From Candidatus Gastranaerophilales bacterium (lineage in GTDB: Bacteria; Cyanobacteriota; Vampirovibrionia; Gastranaerophilales; Gastranaerophilaceae): 38,651 bases of DNA. The notes under the pieces were generated by a model. That model did not search any database, was not told the origin of the DNA, and saw only the letters and a list, made by a program, of their open reading frames with translations. The first letter of the stretch is position 1. The number at the start of each line of letters is the position of its first letter. The translations under genes were made by a program, and so were the position numbers. Below, in pieces: positions 20,347 through 28,432 of this stretch. The stretch spans positions 1-38,651 of the forward strand of contig CALVBV010000006.1 of NCBI GenBank assembly GCA_944325815.1, given 5' to 3'.

Positions 20347-20374
20347 TTACGTTAGGACTTTATTGTTGTATAAT
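20347..20374 (+). promoter_or_regulatory. Promoter of the second aminotransferase gene
   Basis: TTACGT (20347-20352), 16 bases, consensus TATAAT (20369-20374). The start would be near 20381, with AGGAGA between it and ATG 20395. Confidence 0.6.
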
Positions 20375-20394
20375 AGGTTTAATAGGAGAAGATT

Positions 20395-21309
20395 ATGACA
20401 GAATACGTATTTATGAATGGGGAATATGTTGATGCATCGACAGCATCAATTCCAATCAGAACTCATGCATTTTTATATGGTACCTCTGTATTTGAAGGAA
20501 TTAGAGCTTATTATAACCCGGAAGAAGGACAGATGTATGCCTTTAGAGTAAAAGAACATTACGAAAGACTTTTGAGAAGCGCAAAAGTCATGTGGATGAA
20601 AAGTCCCTATTCTATTGAAGAGTATTGCAATATCACAAAAGAACTTCTCAAGAAAAATGAATACAAAACAGATGTTTATATCCGTCCAACTTTGTATAAA
20701 TCTTCTTTCAAGGTCGGGCCGACTTTGACTGATAATGAGGATTCTTTCTTAATCTTTACAACGCCTTTCGGTAATTATTTCGAGGCAGAAAAAGGGCTGA
20801 AACTTTGCGTTTCCAGCTGGCGCAGGACATCAGATAATGCAATCCCTCCCAGAGCAAAAGTAAGCGGAGCTTATGCAAATGCGGCTTTGATTAAGACTGA
20901 CGCGCACGAATCAGGGTTTGATGATGCGGTTGTTCTTTCTGATTGCGGGCAGGTTGCGGAAGGCTCTGCTATGAATATTTTTCTTGTAATAAACGGTGTT
21001 CTCGTAACTTCAAACACTACGGATGATATTCTGGTGGGTGTTACCAGAAACACAGTAATTGAGCTTGCGCGAGAACTTGGAATCACTGTTCAAGAAAGAG
21101 CAATAGATAGAACAGAGCTTTATATTGCAGATGAAGTTTTCTGCTGCGGAACAGGCGCCCAGATAGTTCCGGCTGAAAGTATAGACCACAGACCTGTCGG
21201 GAATGGTAAGATTGGAGAGATAACAAAGCAAATTTCAAAGCTATACTACGACGTGGTTAGAGGAAAAGTAGACAAATACAAGCATTGGTGCACACCTGTA
21301 TATGATTAA
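20395..21309 (+). CDS. ilvE: Branched-chain amino-acid aminotransferase, type I form
   Basis: A 304-residue PLP fold-type IV enzyme of the bacterial IlvE group, clearly distinct from the 341-residue one upstream. YGTSVFEGIRAY, IRPTLYKS and PPRAKVSGAYANAAL (Schiff-base K155) are seen, with EGSAMNIFLV near residue 190 where E contacts the cofactor. D-amino-acid transaminase and aminodeoxychorismate lyase share this fold, but the RAKVSGAY context and length favour IlvE. AGGAGAA precedes the ATG and a good promoter lies 20 bases further. The MlaE-type permease gene starts eight bases before its stop. Confidence 0.9.
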   Translation: MTEYVFMNGEYVDASTASIPIRTHAFLYGTSVFEGIRAYYNPEEGQMYAFRVKEHYERLLRSAKVMWMKSPYSIEEYCNITKELLKKNEYKTDVYIRPTLYKSSFKVGPTLTDNEDSFLIFTTPFGNYFEAEKGLKLCVSSWRRTSDNAIPPRAKVSGAYANAALIKTDAHESGFDDAVVLSDCGQVAEGSAMNIFLVINGVLVTSNTTDDILVGVTRNTVIELARELGITVQERAIDRTELYIADEVFCCGTGAQIVPAESIDHRPVGNGKIGEITKQISKLYYDVVRGKVDKYKHWCTPVYD

Positions 21310-22033
21310 TTTTTTTGGAAAATGTATGATTAATCTTTGGAAGTCTGTTATGTATCTTATAACCGGCCGCTCAAGGATTGCTCATGTTATTGCCCAGGCT
21401 TCTGCTATAAGTTATGATTCTTTAATTATATCTCTTGTTATTGCCTTTGTATCTGCCGCAGTTATCGCGATACAAGTCTCTAAACAGTTTCTTATGTCTG
21501 GCGCAGAAGCTTATGTCGGAGGTTCTATTGCAATTGTAATGATAAGAGAAATTGCGCCGGGGTTTGTTGCTCTTGCAATAGGCGCAAGGGCCGGAACTGC
21601 AATCTCTGCAGAAATTGCAAATATGCAGGTTACTTCTCAAGTTGATGCTATTAAAACTCTAAAAATTGATCCTGTAGGATACTATTTTGCCCCAAGGATT
21701 CTGGCATCAGCCATTACTGTGCCCATGGTAGTTATAATAGCGGAACTGGTAGGTATTGCAGGAGGGCTGCTGGTTGCTAACGCAACTATTCATCTGCATC
21801 CTGCAAGATATATAAACTCGGTATGGCTTTGGCTGAGTGCCAGAGATATTTATATCAGTCTTTTCAAAGGTTTTGTGTTTGGTATACTGATTGCCCTTGT
21901 ATGTGCTACACAAGGGTATGAAACTAAAGGCGGGGCCAAGGATGTAGGTGAATCCACCACTAGAGCGGCAGTTTTATCTACTGTATACATGCTTATTGCA
22001 GACTTCTTGATAAATTTGATTTTCTATTTATAA
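21302..22033 (+). CDS. mlaE: MlaE/YrbE-type ABC lipid transporter permease
   Basis: A 243-residue inner-membrane permease of the MlaE (chloroplast TGD1) family, which moves phospholipids between membranes with an MlaF-type ATPase and an MCE protein. The signature MIREIAP..ALAIGARAGTAISAEIANM (near residues 75-105), QVDAIKTL and the C-terminal GGAKDVGESTTRAAV are all present, with five hydrophobic stretches. The start is ambiguous: ATG 21302 overlaps the aminotransferase, while ATG 21326 (MINLWKSV) has GGA just upstream; both begin ATGATTAAT. No ATPase or MCE gene is adjacent in this window, which is unusual for the Mla operon but common in cyanobacteria. Confidence 0.92.
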   Translation: MINFFGKCMINLWKSVMYLITGRSRIAHVIAQASAISYDSLIISLVIAFVSAAVIAIQVSKQFLMSGAEAYVGGSIAIVMIREIAPGFVALAIGARAGTAISAEIANMQVTSQVDAIKTLKIDPVGYYFAPRILASAITVPMVVIIAELVGIAGGLLVANATIHLHPARYINSVWLWLSARDIYISLFKGFVFGILIALVCATQGYETKGGAKDVGESTTRAAVLSTVYMLIADFLINLIFYL

Positions 22034-22051
22034 TAATTTATGGAGGTGTGT

Positions 22052-22486
22052 ATGAATATTAATCCAATCAACAGCAAATCAATAAATTTTGGTGCAAAAA
22101 TTAAGTATAATTCTTTTGTTGAAAAAGGGTTTGAACTTGCTAAACAATCTACAAGAGCCCCAAGAATGAAAGATTTAGATTATTCTCAAAAATTCGTAGA
22201 CAGTGTAAGTTCGATTCTCAATGACGGTTCAAAAAAGACACTTGAATTTAACCCTGAAAAACATAACGCAGGAATTTTATCCCAAGAAGGCTATGAAAGC
22301 ATTTCTTTGATAAATAAATATGCTGAAAATTTAAACCCCGGGAACAATCAAAATAAAGAGCTGAAAGAGTTAAAAGAAATGGTTGAATCTGCCAGCAAAA
22401 CTTTAGAAGAATTAAAGTCTCAATATGCACAAAGTCTGCGTAAATATTTAGAATATTTACAAAATATGATTAAAAATACAAAATAA
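22052..22486 (+). CDS. Small helical lineage protein with N-terminal INFGAK motif
   Basis: A 144-residue protein of unknown function. The N-terminus (MNINPINSKSINFGAK) carries the short F-x-[GA]-K motif that is also seen at the start of the 6072-6476 product. The rest is helical, and the last 60 residues form a likely coiled coil (LKELKEMVESASKTLEELKS). No signal peptide or membrane helix. ATG 22052 is chosen over one four codons upstream because GGAGG ends five bases before it. It follows the permease by 18 bases, probably in the same transcript. Confidence 0.7.
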   Translation: MNINPINSKSINFGAKIKYNSFVEKGFELAKQSTRAPRMKDLDYSQKFVDSVSSILNDGSKKTLEFNPEKHNAGILSQEGYESISLINKYAENLNPGNNQNKELKELKEMVESASKTLEELKSQYAQSLRKYLEYLQNMIKNTK

Positions 22487-22493
22487 TGCTCAA

Positions 22494-22522
22494 TTGATAA
22501 TCCACTATACTCGTGCTATCAT
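22494..22522 (+). promoter_or_regulatory. Promoter of the sigma-factor/prepilin-peptidase operon
   Basis: TTGATA (22494-22499), 17 bases, TATCAT (22517-22522), with TG-c just before the -10. Close to vegetative consensus, so the sigma operon is probably read by the housekeeping polymerase. Initiation near 22529 leaves a 20-base leader. Confidence 0.6.
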
Positions 22523-22549
22523 AAGATTATATTAATTTGGAGTTTTATT

Positions 22550-23392
22550 TTGCCGAGAAGAACCAGAATAGATAAAAATACCTATGAGTTGATTTCAGGA
22601 TGGCTTCAGGAGTACCATTCTTCTACTAATAAGTATCAAAGAACAAAAGTAAAAGCTCTTATTGTTACAAATATGATACCTGTTATAAAAAAGATTGCGA
22701 GAACAATCGCCAGACGTGCTAACGACCCTGTTGAGGATTTGGTTCAGGCAGGTGCTATTGGACTTTTAAAAGCTATTGACAGTTACTCTGAAGAAATCAG
22801 CGAAAATTTCAGAATTTATGCAGGTTATTTGATTATTGGAGAAATGAAACATTATTTGAGAGACAAACTCAATACAATAAGAGTACCCAGACATATTCAG
22901 GAACTGGTGTACCGTATTAACAGCTTTACCAGATCTTTAACTGCCGAAGAGATGAATGAACTAACTAATGATGATGTCGCCGGAGTTTTAAAAATTTCAT
23001 CGACTGCGGTCGATTTTGCTTTGCTTGCAGACAGGAGAAGATCGACTTTATCGCTGGAAGAGTTATATAATTACGACCCTGAGAGTCTTACCTATGAAGA
23101 AGTTCTCTATAATACTAATTACGAAGAAACAAGAGATCTTGAAGATGCTAAAATAATTTTGAGAGACGTTATAAAAAAACTGCCGGATGAGTATAAAAAG
23201 CTTGTTGAGCTTTATTATTATAAAGATATGAGTAAAAAGGAGATAGCGGATTATTTGAATCTGACACCAATGCAGATTTCCAGACGTTTCAAGAAGGCTT
23301 TTAGTATTTTGTATAAAATGATTACAGAAGGGGAGTTTAGTGAAAATAATGACGATGAAATTAATTCTCCGGACGATACTGTAGAGGTATAG
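22550..23392 (+). CDS. Group-3 sigma-70-family sigma factor (SigF/SigB-like)
   Basis: A 280-residue alternative sigma factor. Region 2 is near 35-108 (EDLVQAGAIGLLKAID; FRIYAGYLIIGEMKHYLRDK), followed by IRVPRHIQE, the linker to region 3 that is typical of SigB/SigF/FliA-like factors. Region 4 is near 205-262 (LPDEYKKLVELYYYKDMSKKEIADYLNLT) with a helix-turn-helix. The tail is acidic. The start is TTG 22550 with GGAG eight bases upstream. The prepilin peptidase gene begins at the base after its TAG stop. In cyanobacteria the group-3 factor SigF controls type IV pilus genes, so the neighbour suggests a pilus or competence regulon; that is inference. No anti-sigma gene is seen. Confidence 0.9.
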   Translation: MPRRTRIDKNTYELISGWLQEYHSSTNKYQRTKVKALIVTNMIPVIKKIARTIARRANDPVEDLVQAGAIGLLKAIDSYSEEISENFRIYAGYLIIGEMKHYLRDKLNTIRVPRHIQELVYRINSFTRSLTAEEMNELTNDDVAGVLKISSTAVDFALLADRRRSTLSLEELYNYDPESLTYEEVLYNTNYEETRDLEDAKIILRDVIKKLPDEYKKLVELYYYKDMSKKEIADYLNLTPMQISRRFKKAFSILYKMITEGEFSENNDDEINSPDDTVEV

Positions 23393-24301
23393 ATGGATTT
23401 ATTTCATTATCTGTTAATTTGGATTAGTTTAGCGGGATTGTGTTTAGGAAGCTTTTATAATGTTGTGATATTACGCTCTTTGAGTAATGAAAGCATTATT
23501 TTCCCGGCATCTAAATGCCCAAAATGCGGGCATAGGCTCTATTTTTGGCATAATATTCCGGTATTGTCGTATATTATTTTGAGAGGTAAGTGTTATTTTT
23601 GCAAGGAAAAAATCAGTATTCAATACCCGATAGTAGAAATTACCACTATGGTATTATTTGTTCTGGCCTTTTATAAGTTTGGAATCAGCACGGATACTAT
23701 TTTTATGATATTTTTTTTCTCTTGTTTTTTAATAATGACAGTTACTGATTTAAAAGCAAAGCTTGTTGATTGCAATATTGCAATTGCGCTTGCTATAGGC
23801 GGGATTATATGGAATTTTAGTCATCAGGGGTTCTCCGGGGCAGCAGGGTCGTTGTTAGGACTTATTGCAGGGGCTTTAATAATGGAAATTATTGCAAGAA
23901 GCGGATATTTATTTATTAAAACACGTGCAATGGGAGAGGCGGATACTTATGTAGCCGGTGCATTGGGTGCAATATTTGGATGGCAGAACATAGGCTTGGT
24001 GCTTTTATACGGAATTATTGCTTCTATGATTTTTATTGTTCCGATATTTTTATATAATCAGTATAAAAATAATAATAAAACTACTTGTATATTGTCTGTT
24101 TTATTTGTATTATCAATACTTTCTTTTAAGGGGCCAGTGCAGAATTACTATATGCTTGCAATTTTAATAATTTTAGGTTTAGCATTGTCCGTATCAATTC
24201 TCAGAGGAATAAAAAAAGACGAAAACAGGAATTATCTGCCGTTCGTGCCGGCACTAACCGCCGGGGCTTTGTTTTTTATTTTTTTTAATATAAACTTTTA
24301 G
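23393..24301 (+). CDS. pilD: Type IV prepilin peptidase/N-methylase (PilD family)
   Basis: A 302-residue membrane aspartyl protease (A24A) that cuts type IV prepilins after the leader glycine and methylates the new N-terminus. The N-terminal cytoplasmic domain has two zinc Cys pairs (C42/C45, C67/C70) and the LGSFYNVVILR start. The catalytic aspartates are D119 (VTDLKAK) and D184 in GEAD, where the family usually reads GxGD followed by Lys; here Ala replaces Gly and the next residues are TYV. It has about eight membrane helices, including an extra pair at the C-terminus. AGAGG inside the sigma gene serves its ATG; translation is coupled. Confidence 0.9.
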   Translation: MDLFHYLLIWISLAGLCLGSFYNVVILRSLSNESIIFPASKCPKCGHRLYFWHNIPVLSYIILRGKCYFCKEKISIQYPIVEITTMVLFVLAFYKFGISTDTIFMIFFFSCFLIMTVTDLKAKLVDCNIAIALAIGGIIWNFSHQGFSGAAGSLLGLIAGALIMEIIARSGYLFIKTRAMGEADTYVAGALGAIFGWQNIGLVLLYGIIASMIFIVPIFLYNQYKNNNKTTCILSVLFVLSILSFKGPVQNYYMLAILIILGLALSVSILRGIKKDENRNYLPFVPALTAGALFFIFFNINF

Positions 24302-24302
24302 T

Positions 24303-24689
24303 ATGTCAGTATCGTATCCGAATCAATACAGAAATTACTGCGTTTTTGATGAAACACGGCTTAAGGATGATTTAGCCGCAATAAAATCTTCGTTAGAGAG
24401 GCCCAAGTCAGAAGAGGAAGTTCTTGAGGACTTATACTCGCTTAATTTGATGCTTGATAAAGGTGAAAAAGGTGTAGAAAATCTTTATCCTGTATTATCG
24501 AAATATAATAATACTCAATCACCTTATATTCAAACATTTTTAGCGGGAATTTACAGGAAAACAAAAGTGCCGGATGCATTTGGTCCTTTAGTATCTATGC
24601 TTATCAGAAACTCCATCAATCCGACTCAAGACTGCGGGTTTGACCCTAATGAAGAAATCGGGGGGGCTATTTTAGATTACCTGGCTTAA
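24303..24689 (+). CDS. Small helical protein of unknown function
   Basis: A 128-residue acidic helical protein one base after pilD. The middle (EEEVLEDLYSLNLMLDKGEK; YIQTFLAGIYRKTKVPDAFG) looks like paired helices of the HEAT/ARM type. There is no signal peptide or membrane segment. No ribosome-binding site is visible, so it depends on translation of pilD. Third gene of the sigma-pilD unit, which hints at a regulatory or pilus-related role. Its last four bases overlap a convergent gene. Confidence 0.65.
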   Translation: MSVSYPNQYRNYCVFDETRLKDDLAAIKSSLERPKSEEEVLEDLYSLNLMLDKGEKGVENLYPVLSKYNNTQSPYIQTFLAGIYRKTKVPDAFGPLVSMLIRNSINPTQDCGFDPNEEIGGAILDYLA

Positions 24690-25375
24690 AGATTAGCACC
24701 GCCTTCGTCTTTTAGTTTGTTTAGCGCCTGCTTTGCGCCTTCGTAATTCCTGCAGAGTTTTATTACAAATTCAATAGATGCCTTGTCCTGCCGGATAGCG
24801 TCTTTAAGCTTGTAAATGTCTGCAAGCTGTAATTGGCTTGTGTCTGAAGTTTCAAAAAGATATTTTTTCAAAAGTTCCTGTGATTCCGTATCCATGCCGG
24901 AGATATTGTGTTTGAATGCAAACCAATTGTAAAAATGGTAAATAAAATAATATTTATTAATCCCGCCGTTTGATAAAACAAATATTTCATCTGTTTTTAG
25001 GGAGAATTTTTTATTTAGTGCAAGCGAAAGATAAAGCGCTTTGGTGCCCTTTGCAGGATATATGAATCCTTCGTTCTCTCCAATCGGATTAAGTATTGAG
25101 CCTGCCTTTTCCACTCTATAGACTTTTGTGCCTTGTGTTTGGATATATTCTAAGAGTTTTTCGGGTTCAAAATCAAATTCTGTTAAAATCTGCGTAAGTT
25201 CTTCTTCAAGCTTCTGCTTTTCAGATTCTGCAAGCGTGCTCAAATCAAGCAGACAGCCGTCAGAATAGTGCCGCTTTTTTTTAGAAGTATTTTTAACTCC
25301 TATTGTTTTAGATAAGCGGTATCTCAGGTATTTTTCCTGCAGACCCAGAATTTTGTATAATAAGCTTTTAAACAT
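24686..25375 (-). CDS. Unknown protein, last gene of a three-gene lineage operon
   Basis: A 229-residue soluble protein, not recognised. The N-terminus is basic (LRYRLSKTIGVKNTSKKKRH). The middle part, near residues 90-150, reads like a mixed alpha/beta domain (ENEGFIYPAKGTKALYLSLA, FVLSNGGINKYYFIYHFYNWF), and the C-terminal 60 residues are helical. It starts inside the end of the upstream gene (8-base overlap), so the two are coupled. The paired products may act together. No homologous family comes to mind. Confidence 0.7.
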   Translation of the reverse strand: MFKSLLYKILGLQEKYLRYRLSKTIGVKNTSKKKRHYSDGCLLDLSTLAESEKQKLEEELTQILTEFDFEPEKLLEYIQTQGTKVYRVEKAGSILNPIGENEGFIYPAKGTKALYLSLALNKKFSLKTDEIFVLSNGGINKYYFIYHFYNWFAFKHNISGMDTESQELLKKYLFETSDTSQLQLADIYKLKDAIRQDKASIEFVIKLCRNYEGAKQALNKLKDEGGANL

Positions 25376-27005
25376 ATTTTTTATTTTCTATTTCCTCGAC
25401 TTCTTTTCTTGCAGTATAGCATAAATGCCCCCTGCATTCTCTTAATATATCTACTTTATCAGGATTCACTATGCTGCATATAAAAACAAACGAACTGTCA
25501 GAGCAGGTATTTGAAATCTTTTTTAATGAATTTATATCAGATGATTTTATAATAGTTACAAGCCTTGAGCGCAGGTGGCGTAAGTTACCGTCGTCCAAAA
25601 TGGTTTCTATTATGTAATTTGCACTGTATTCTTTTATTGCCTGGTTTAAGCCTTTTTCTTTAATCACTTTGGCAATAATAACAGGATTTGTCGTTGTAGA
25701 AGTTTTTGTCTCAACTTTTTCCTGTTTTGTGTCTTTTGGGGCAATGACATTTTTAGCCCCTGTTTGGCTCGATTCAGAAGGCTCTTCTTGTTGTTTATCT
25801 ATTTTTTCTGTTTTCACAAAAGGAGTATTCTGCGGCATTATTGGTTCAGATTTTACTTTTTCAGCCGGTTGTTTAGACTGTTCTGTCCGCTCTGGTCCGA
25901 CTGTCTGCATGGCTTGTTCGATTCCGTCTTTGCTGCCTTCATACAGAGCTTTTAAATACTCCGGAACTTCTTCGCCGTTCTTAATTTTCTCTTCATAAGA
26001 TTTCATATCTTCATAGAATTCCGCTTGATACTGTGCAGCTGCTTCCGGAGATTTTTCAGCCATCATAAGAGTGGTATAGCCTTCTATAATCTCTTTAGAT
26101 AAAGCATCTCCAACATTATTGTAGTTTTCCGCTAAGGCTTTAAAAAAGCTGTAATCTGCTAAATCCGCAGTTCTTGTTCGTTCAGCCGCGTCACATCTGG
26201 TTGACAATATGGTTAGAGTTCCGTTTTGTAAATCACTGGATGTTAGCAGGATTAAGGCTTCTAATGCGGTCTCGGAAGAATTTATGTTAACCACATCCAT
26301 AAATCTTCCCAGTTGTATGTGTCTGTGGCGTCTTTTTATATGCATTTCAGCTTCTTTACGCTGTTCTTCCGGCAGATTTTTAATTGATTCAAGTTCTGTT
26401 GCAAGCTTTGCTTCATCATTTTCTCTGACTTTAGCAAGAGCTGCGCGCTGAGTGGTTCTGTCTAAACTTTTGAAATTGTCACCAAGCTCTTGATTGATGT
26501 TTCCTTTCGCAGTTTCAAACTCCTGCAGATTTTTAAATTCTCCGCTTTTTATTGCATTGTAATAAATTTTTGCAGTTTCTGTAATTAACTCTTCAATGCT
26601 TGAATCTTTACTTATTTGGTTATTATTTTTATATTCCTGAAATTTTGCAAGGGTAAAGTCTATACACCCCAAAATTTTGTTCTTTTCTTCTTCTGAAAGT
26701 TTTGAAAATTCTTCTTTTGCAATTCCCGCAACTCTTTCCAGCAAACCTCTCTTCAAAAGTTCTTTGCCATCAAATCCGTATTTTGTGCATTTTAGTTCAA
26801 TATTTTCCTTCATTGCACCGGTATTGGCTTTACTTGCCTCTGATGGTTGATTATTTTTTATCTCCAGCTTATCTTCAGGGCTTTCTACGTTTTCACACTT
26901 GATTATCAATTCAGGGGATTTTTTTTCTGCAGACTTAACTTCGGGTAGTATTTCAATACCCAAAATTTCGCAAGCAAAATTTTTAATCTCTGTTAATATA
27001 CTCAT
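25368..27005 (-). CDS. Large unknown helical protein with a disordered linker
   Basis: A 545-residue protein, mostly helical, function unknown. Residues 1-70 are charged and Pro/Ser/Glu-rich. Residues 75-345 are a run of helices (KILGCIDFTLAKFQEYKNNN; RRHRHIQLGRFMDVVNINSS). Residues 345-440 are a Lys/Glu/Gln/Thr/Pro linker of low complexity, and the last 100 residues look like helical hairpins with several Cys. There is no signal peptide or membrane segment. GGGA precedes the ATG. It lies 70 bases behind a membrane-protein gene and overlaps the next gene by eight bases. Confidence 0.7.
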   Translation of the reverse strand: MSILTEIKNFACEILGIEILPEVKSAEKKSPELIIKCENVESPEDKLEIKNNQPSEASKANTGAMKENIELKCTKYGFDGKELLKRGLLERVAGIAKEEFSKLSEEEKNKILGCIDFTLAKFQEYKNNNQISKDSSIEELITETAKIYYNAIKSGEFKNLQEFETAKGNINQELGDNFKSLDRTTQRAALAKVRENDEAKLATELESIKNLPEEQRKEAEMHIKRRHRHIQLGRFMDVVNINSSETALEALILLTSSDLQNGTLTILSTRCDAAERTRTADLADYSFFKALAENYNNVGDALSKEIIEGYTTLMMAEKSPEAAAQYQAEFYEDMKSYEEKIKNGEEVPEYLKALYEGSKDGIEQAMQTVGPERTEQSKQPAEKVKSEPIMPQNTPFVKTEKIDKQQEEPSESSQTGAKNVIAPKDTKQEKVETKTSTTTNPVIIAKVIKEKGLNQAIKEYSANYIIETILDDGNLRHLRSRLVTIIKSSDINSLKKISNTCSDSSFVFICSIVNPDKVDILRECRGHLCYTARKEVEEIENKKYV

Positions 27006-27075
27006 AGTTAATCCCTGATATATTAATAAAGTATTTTTTTATGGAAAAATTGCTTTTTATATTAATTTTTATAAA

Positions 27076-28278
27076 CTATTTAATTAATCCCGGCTCGGCG
27101 TCAGAGCCTGTAACCTTTTTGCGCAAAACAAAGGTTAATTTAGGAAGAGCAGCCGCAAGAAGAAAACTGCTTATCCCTACATTTGCAAGAATATTGGCGG
27201 ATTTTACCTTTAAGGCTTTCTTTGCAAACTTATCAACATCCACGCTTTCTTTTGCCTGTTTTGCAAACTTTTCAATCTCAGCTTGAAAAGTTTTGATTTT
27301 TTTCTCATCAACAAATTCTCTGGGGTCTCTTATTCTGTTTTTGAGGTACTTAACTCCGCAGTATTTTTCAGTGAGTTTTGAAAATGTGCTATCGGGCTTT
27401 GTATCCAAAAACTCTATAATGTCATCTTTTGGCAATTCCAGAGTATTATTCTTAATTTCTGCAATGAAGGATTTGTTATTCAACAAGTTTGGATCGAGAT
27501 TAACACTAGTCTTAAAAAGCTTTCCTGATAATGAATCCAAACCTTTAGCCAGCCAAATCGGGAATACAAAATTTAAAAACATCATCATCGCCATTTTGAA
27601 TCCCATCTCCATTTTTTCAAACTTATTTCTTGCAGTCCCCACCCTTCCGACAGTAAGACCGCCGTCTGTAATTGCCATTTTGTTTACGGTAGACATATTA
27701 GCAAGTGATGCGGATATCCCCTTGAATGAAATATTTTGCTGATTCGCTGATTCCATTACAGGCTTAATATTCTCCTGTCTCTTTCGGATTTTATCTGTTA
27801 ATGCAAAATTGAACTTGGGAAGAAAATACCCCATTAGTGCAACTGGAATTGCCGTTGACAGAATAAATCTGCCGGCAAGGAGTTTTTGGAAAGTTGATTT
27901 GTTTTTCAGAACTTTTTCCATCTCCCTGACTTCCTCAGGGGCAAGAGATTTAAACTTTTCGATGTTATATTTTAACCCCTGCTTATTATTTTCATTTAGG
28001 AGACTTGGATTAACTTTTGGATTATACCCCAGCTTTTTGATTCCCCAATTGCACATGCTGTCAATTGCCGGAATCCCTCCCAGCCAGATTACGGATGTTC
28101 CGTATTCATCAATTAGCCTTTCGCGTGTTGCGTTATAAGCCATCTGCTTAGAATCCTTAAGATTCTGATTATAAGTCATCGCAACCTTGGAGGGAATCTC
28201 AATTCCGCAGTCTCTTACAATAAGCGGGTAAATACTCGAATTGTTTCCGATTGCTGATATTATATTAACTAGTGACAT
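27076..28278 (-). CDS. Lineage membrane protein with internal NISFKG motif
   Basis: A 400-residue protein, unknown function. Three hydrophobic stretches are visible: about residues 140-160 (ILSTAIPVALMGYFLP), 233-251 (MAMMMFLNFVFPIWLAKGL) and 370-388 (ANILANVGISSFLLAAALP). The middle has NISFKGISASLANMSTVNKM near residue 185, a motif like the N-terminal ones elsewhere in the window. The rest is basic and helical. Apart from GGAG 12 bases upstream, the start has little support, but the frame has no better ATG nearby. It heads a three-gene minus-strand operon and is preceded by a leader with a short His-rich ORF (28358-28432). Confidence 0.72.
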   Translation of the reverse strand: MSLVNIISAIGNNSSIYPLIVRDCGIEIPSKVAMTYNQNLKDSKQMAYNATRERLIDEYGTSVIWLGGIPAIDSMCNWGIKKLGYNPKVNPSLLNENNKQGLKYNIEKFKSLAPEEVREMEKVLKNKSTFQKLLAGRFILSTAIPVALMGYFLPKFNFALTDKIRKRQENIKPVMESANQQNISFKGISASLANMSTVNKMAITDGGLTVGRVGTARNKFEKMEMGFKMAMMMFLNFVFPIWLAKGLDSLSGKLFKTSVNLDPNLLNNKSFIAEIKNNTLELPKDDIIEFLDTKPDSTFSKLTEKYCGVKYLKNRIRDPREFVDEKKIKTFQAEIEKFAKQAKESVDVDKFAKKALKVKSANILANVGISSFLLAAALPKLTFVLRKKVTGSDAEPGLIK

Positions 28279-28357
28279 TTAATTTTCTTTCTCCATTTTC
28301 TATCGTACTCTTTTTCTCTTACTTAATATCCCGAAAGAGCCGATATGAAAGGAGTTT

Positions 28358-28432
28358 TTAGAGAAACAGCAAAACTCCGGGCCCTTCCGGGTCTATATGA
28401 GTATGATGATGTCTTGCTGTTAATAATGTCAT
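28358..28432 (-). CDS. Short His-cluster leader ORF (24 codons)
   Basis: ATG at 28432 and TAA at 28360-28358 enclose 24 codons containing ARHHHTHIDPEGPG. AAGGA lies seven bases upstream of the ATG, a good site. It lies in the 293-base leader of the 28278-27076 gene, downstream of a possible promoter (TTTACT-16-TAATAT) and behind the terminator of the upstream gene. Four His in five codons recall amino-acid attenuator peptides such as the his leader, but the genes downstream are not histidine biosynthesis. A GGAGTTTT/AAAACTCC stem spans the stop codon. It might also be a conserved micropeptide or chance. Confidence 0.4.
   Translation of the reverse strand: MTLLTARHHHTHIDPEGPGVLLFL

Noticed and set aside
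28370-28400. GC-rich CCGGGCCC stretch as a separate terminator or operator
   Set aside because: It is the codons for the PEGPG part of the leader ORF; only 4-bp pairing, and no T-tract.
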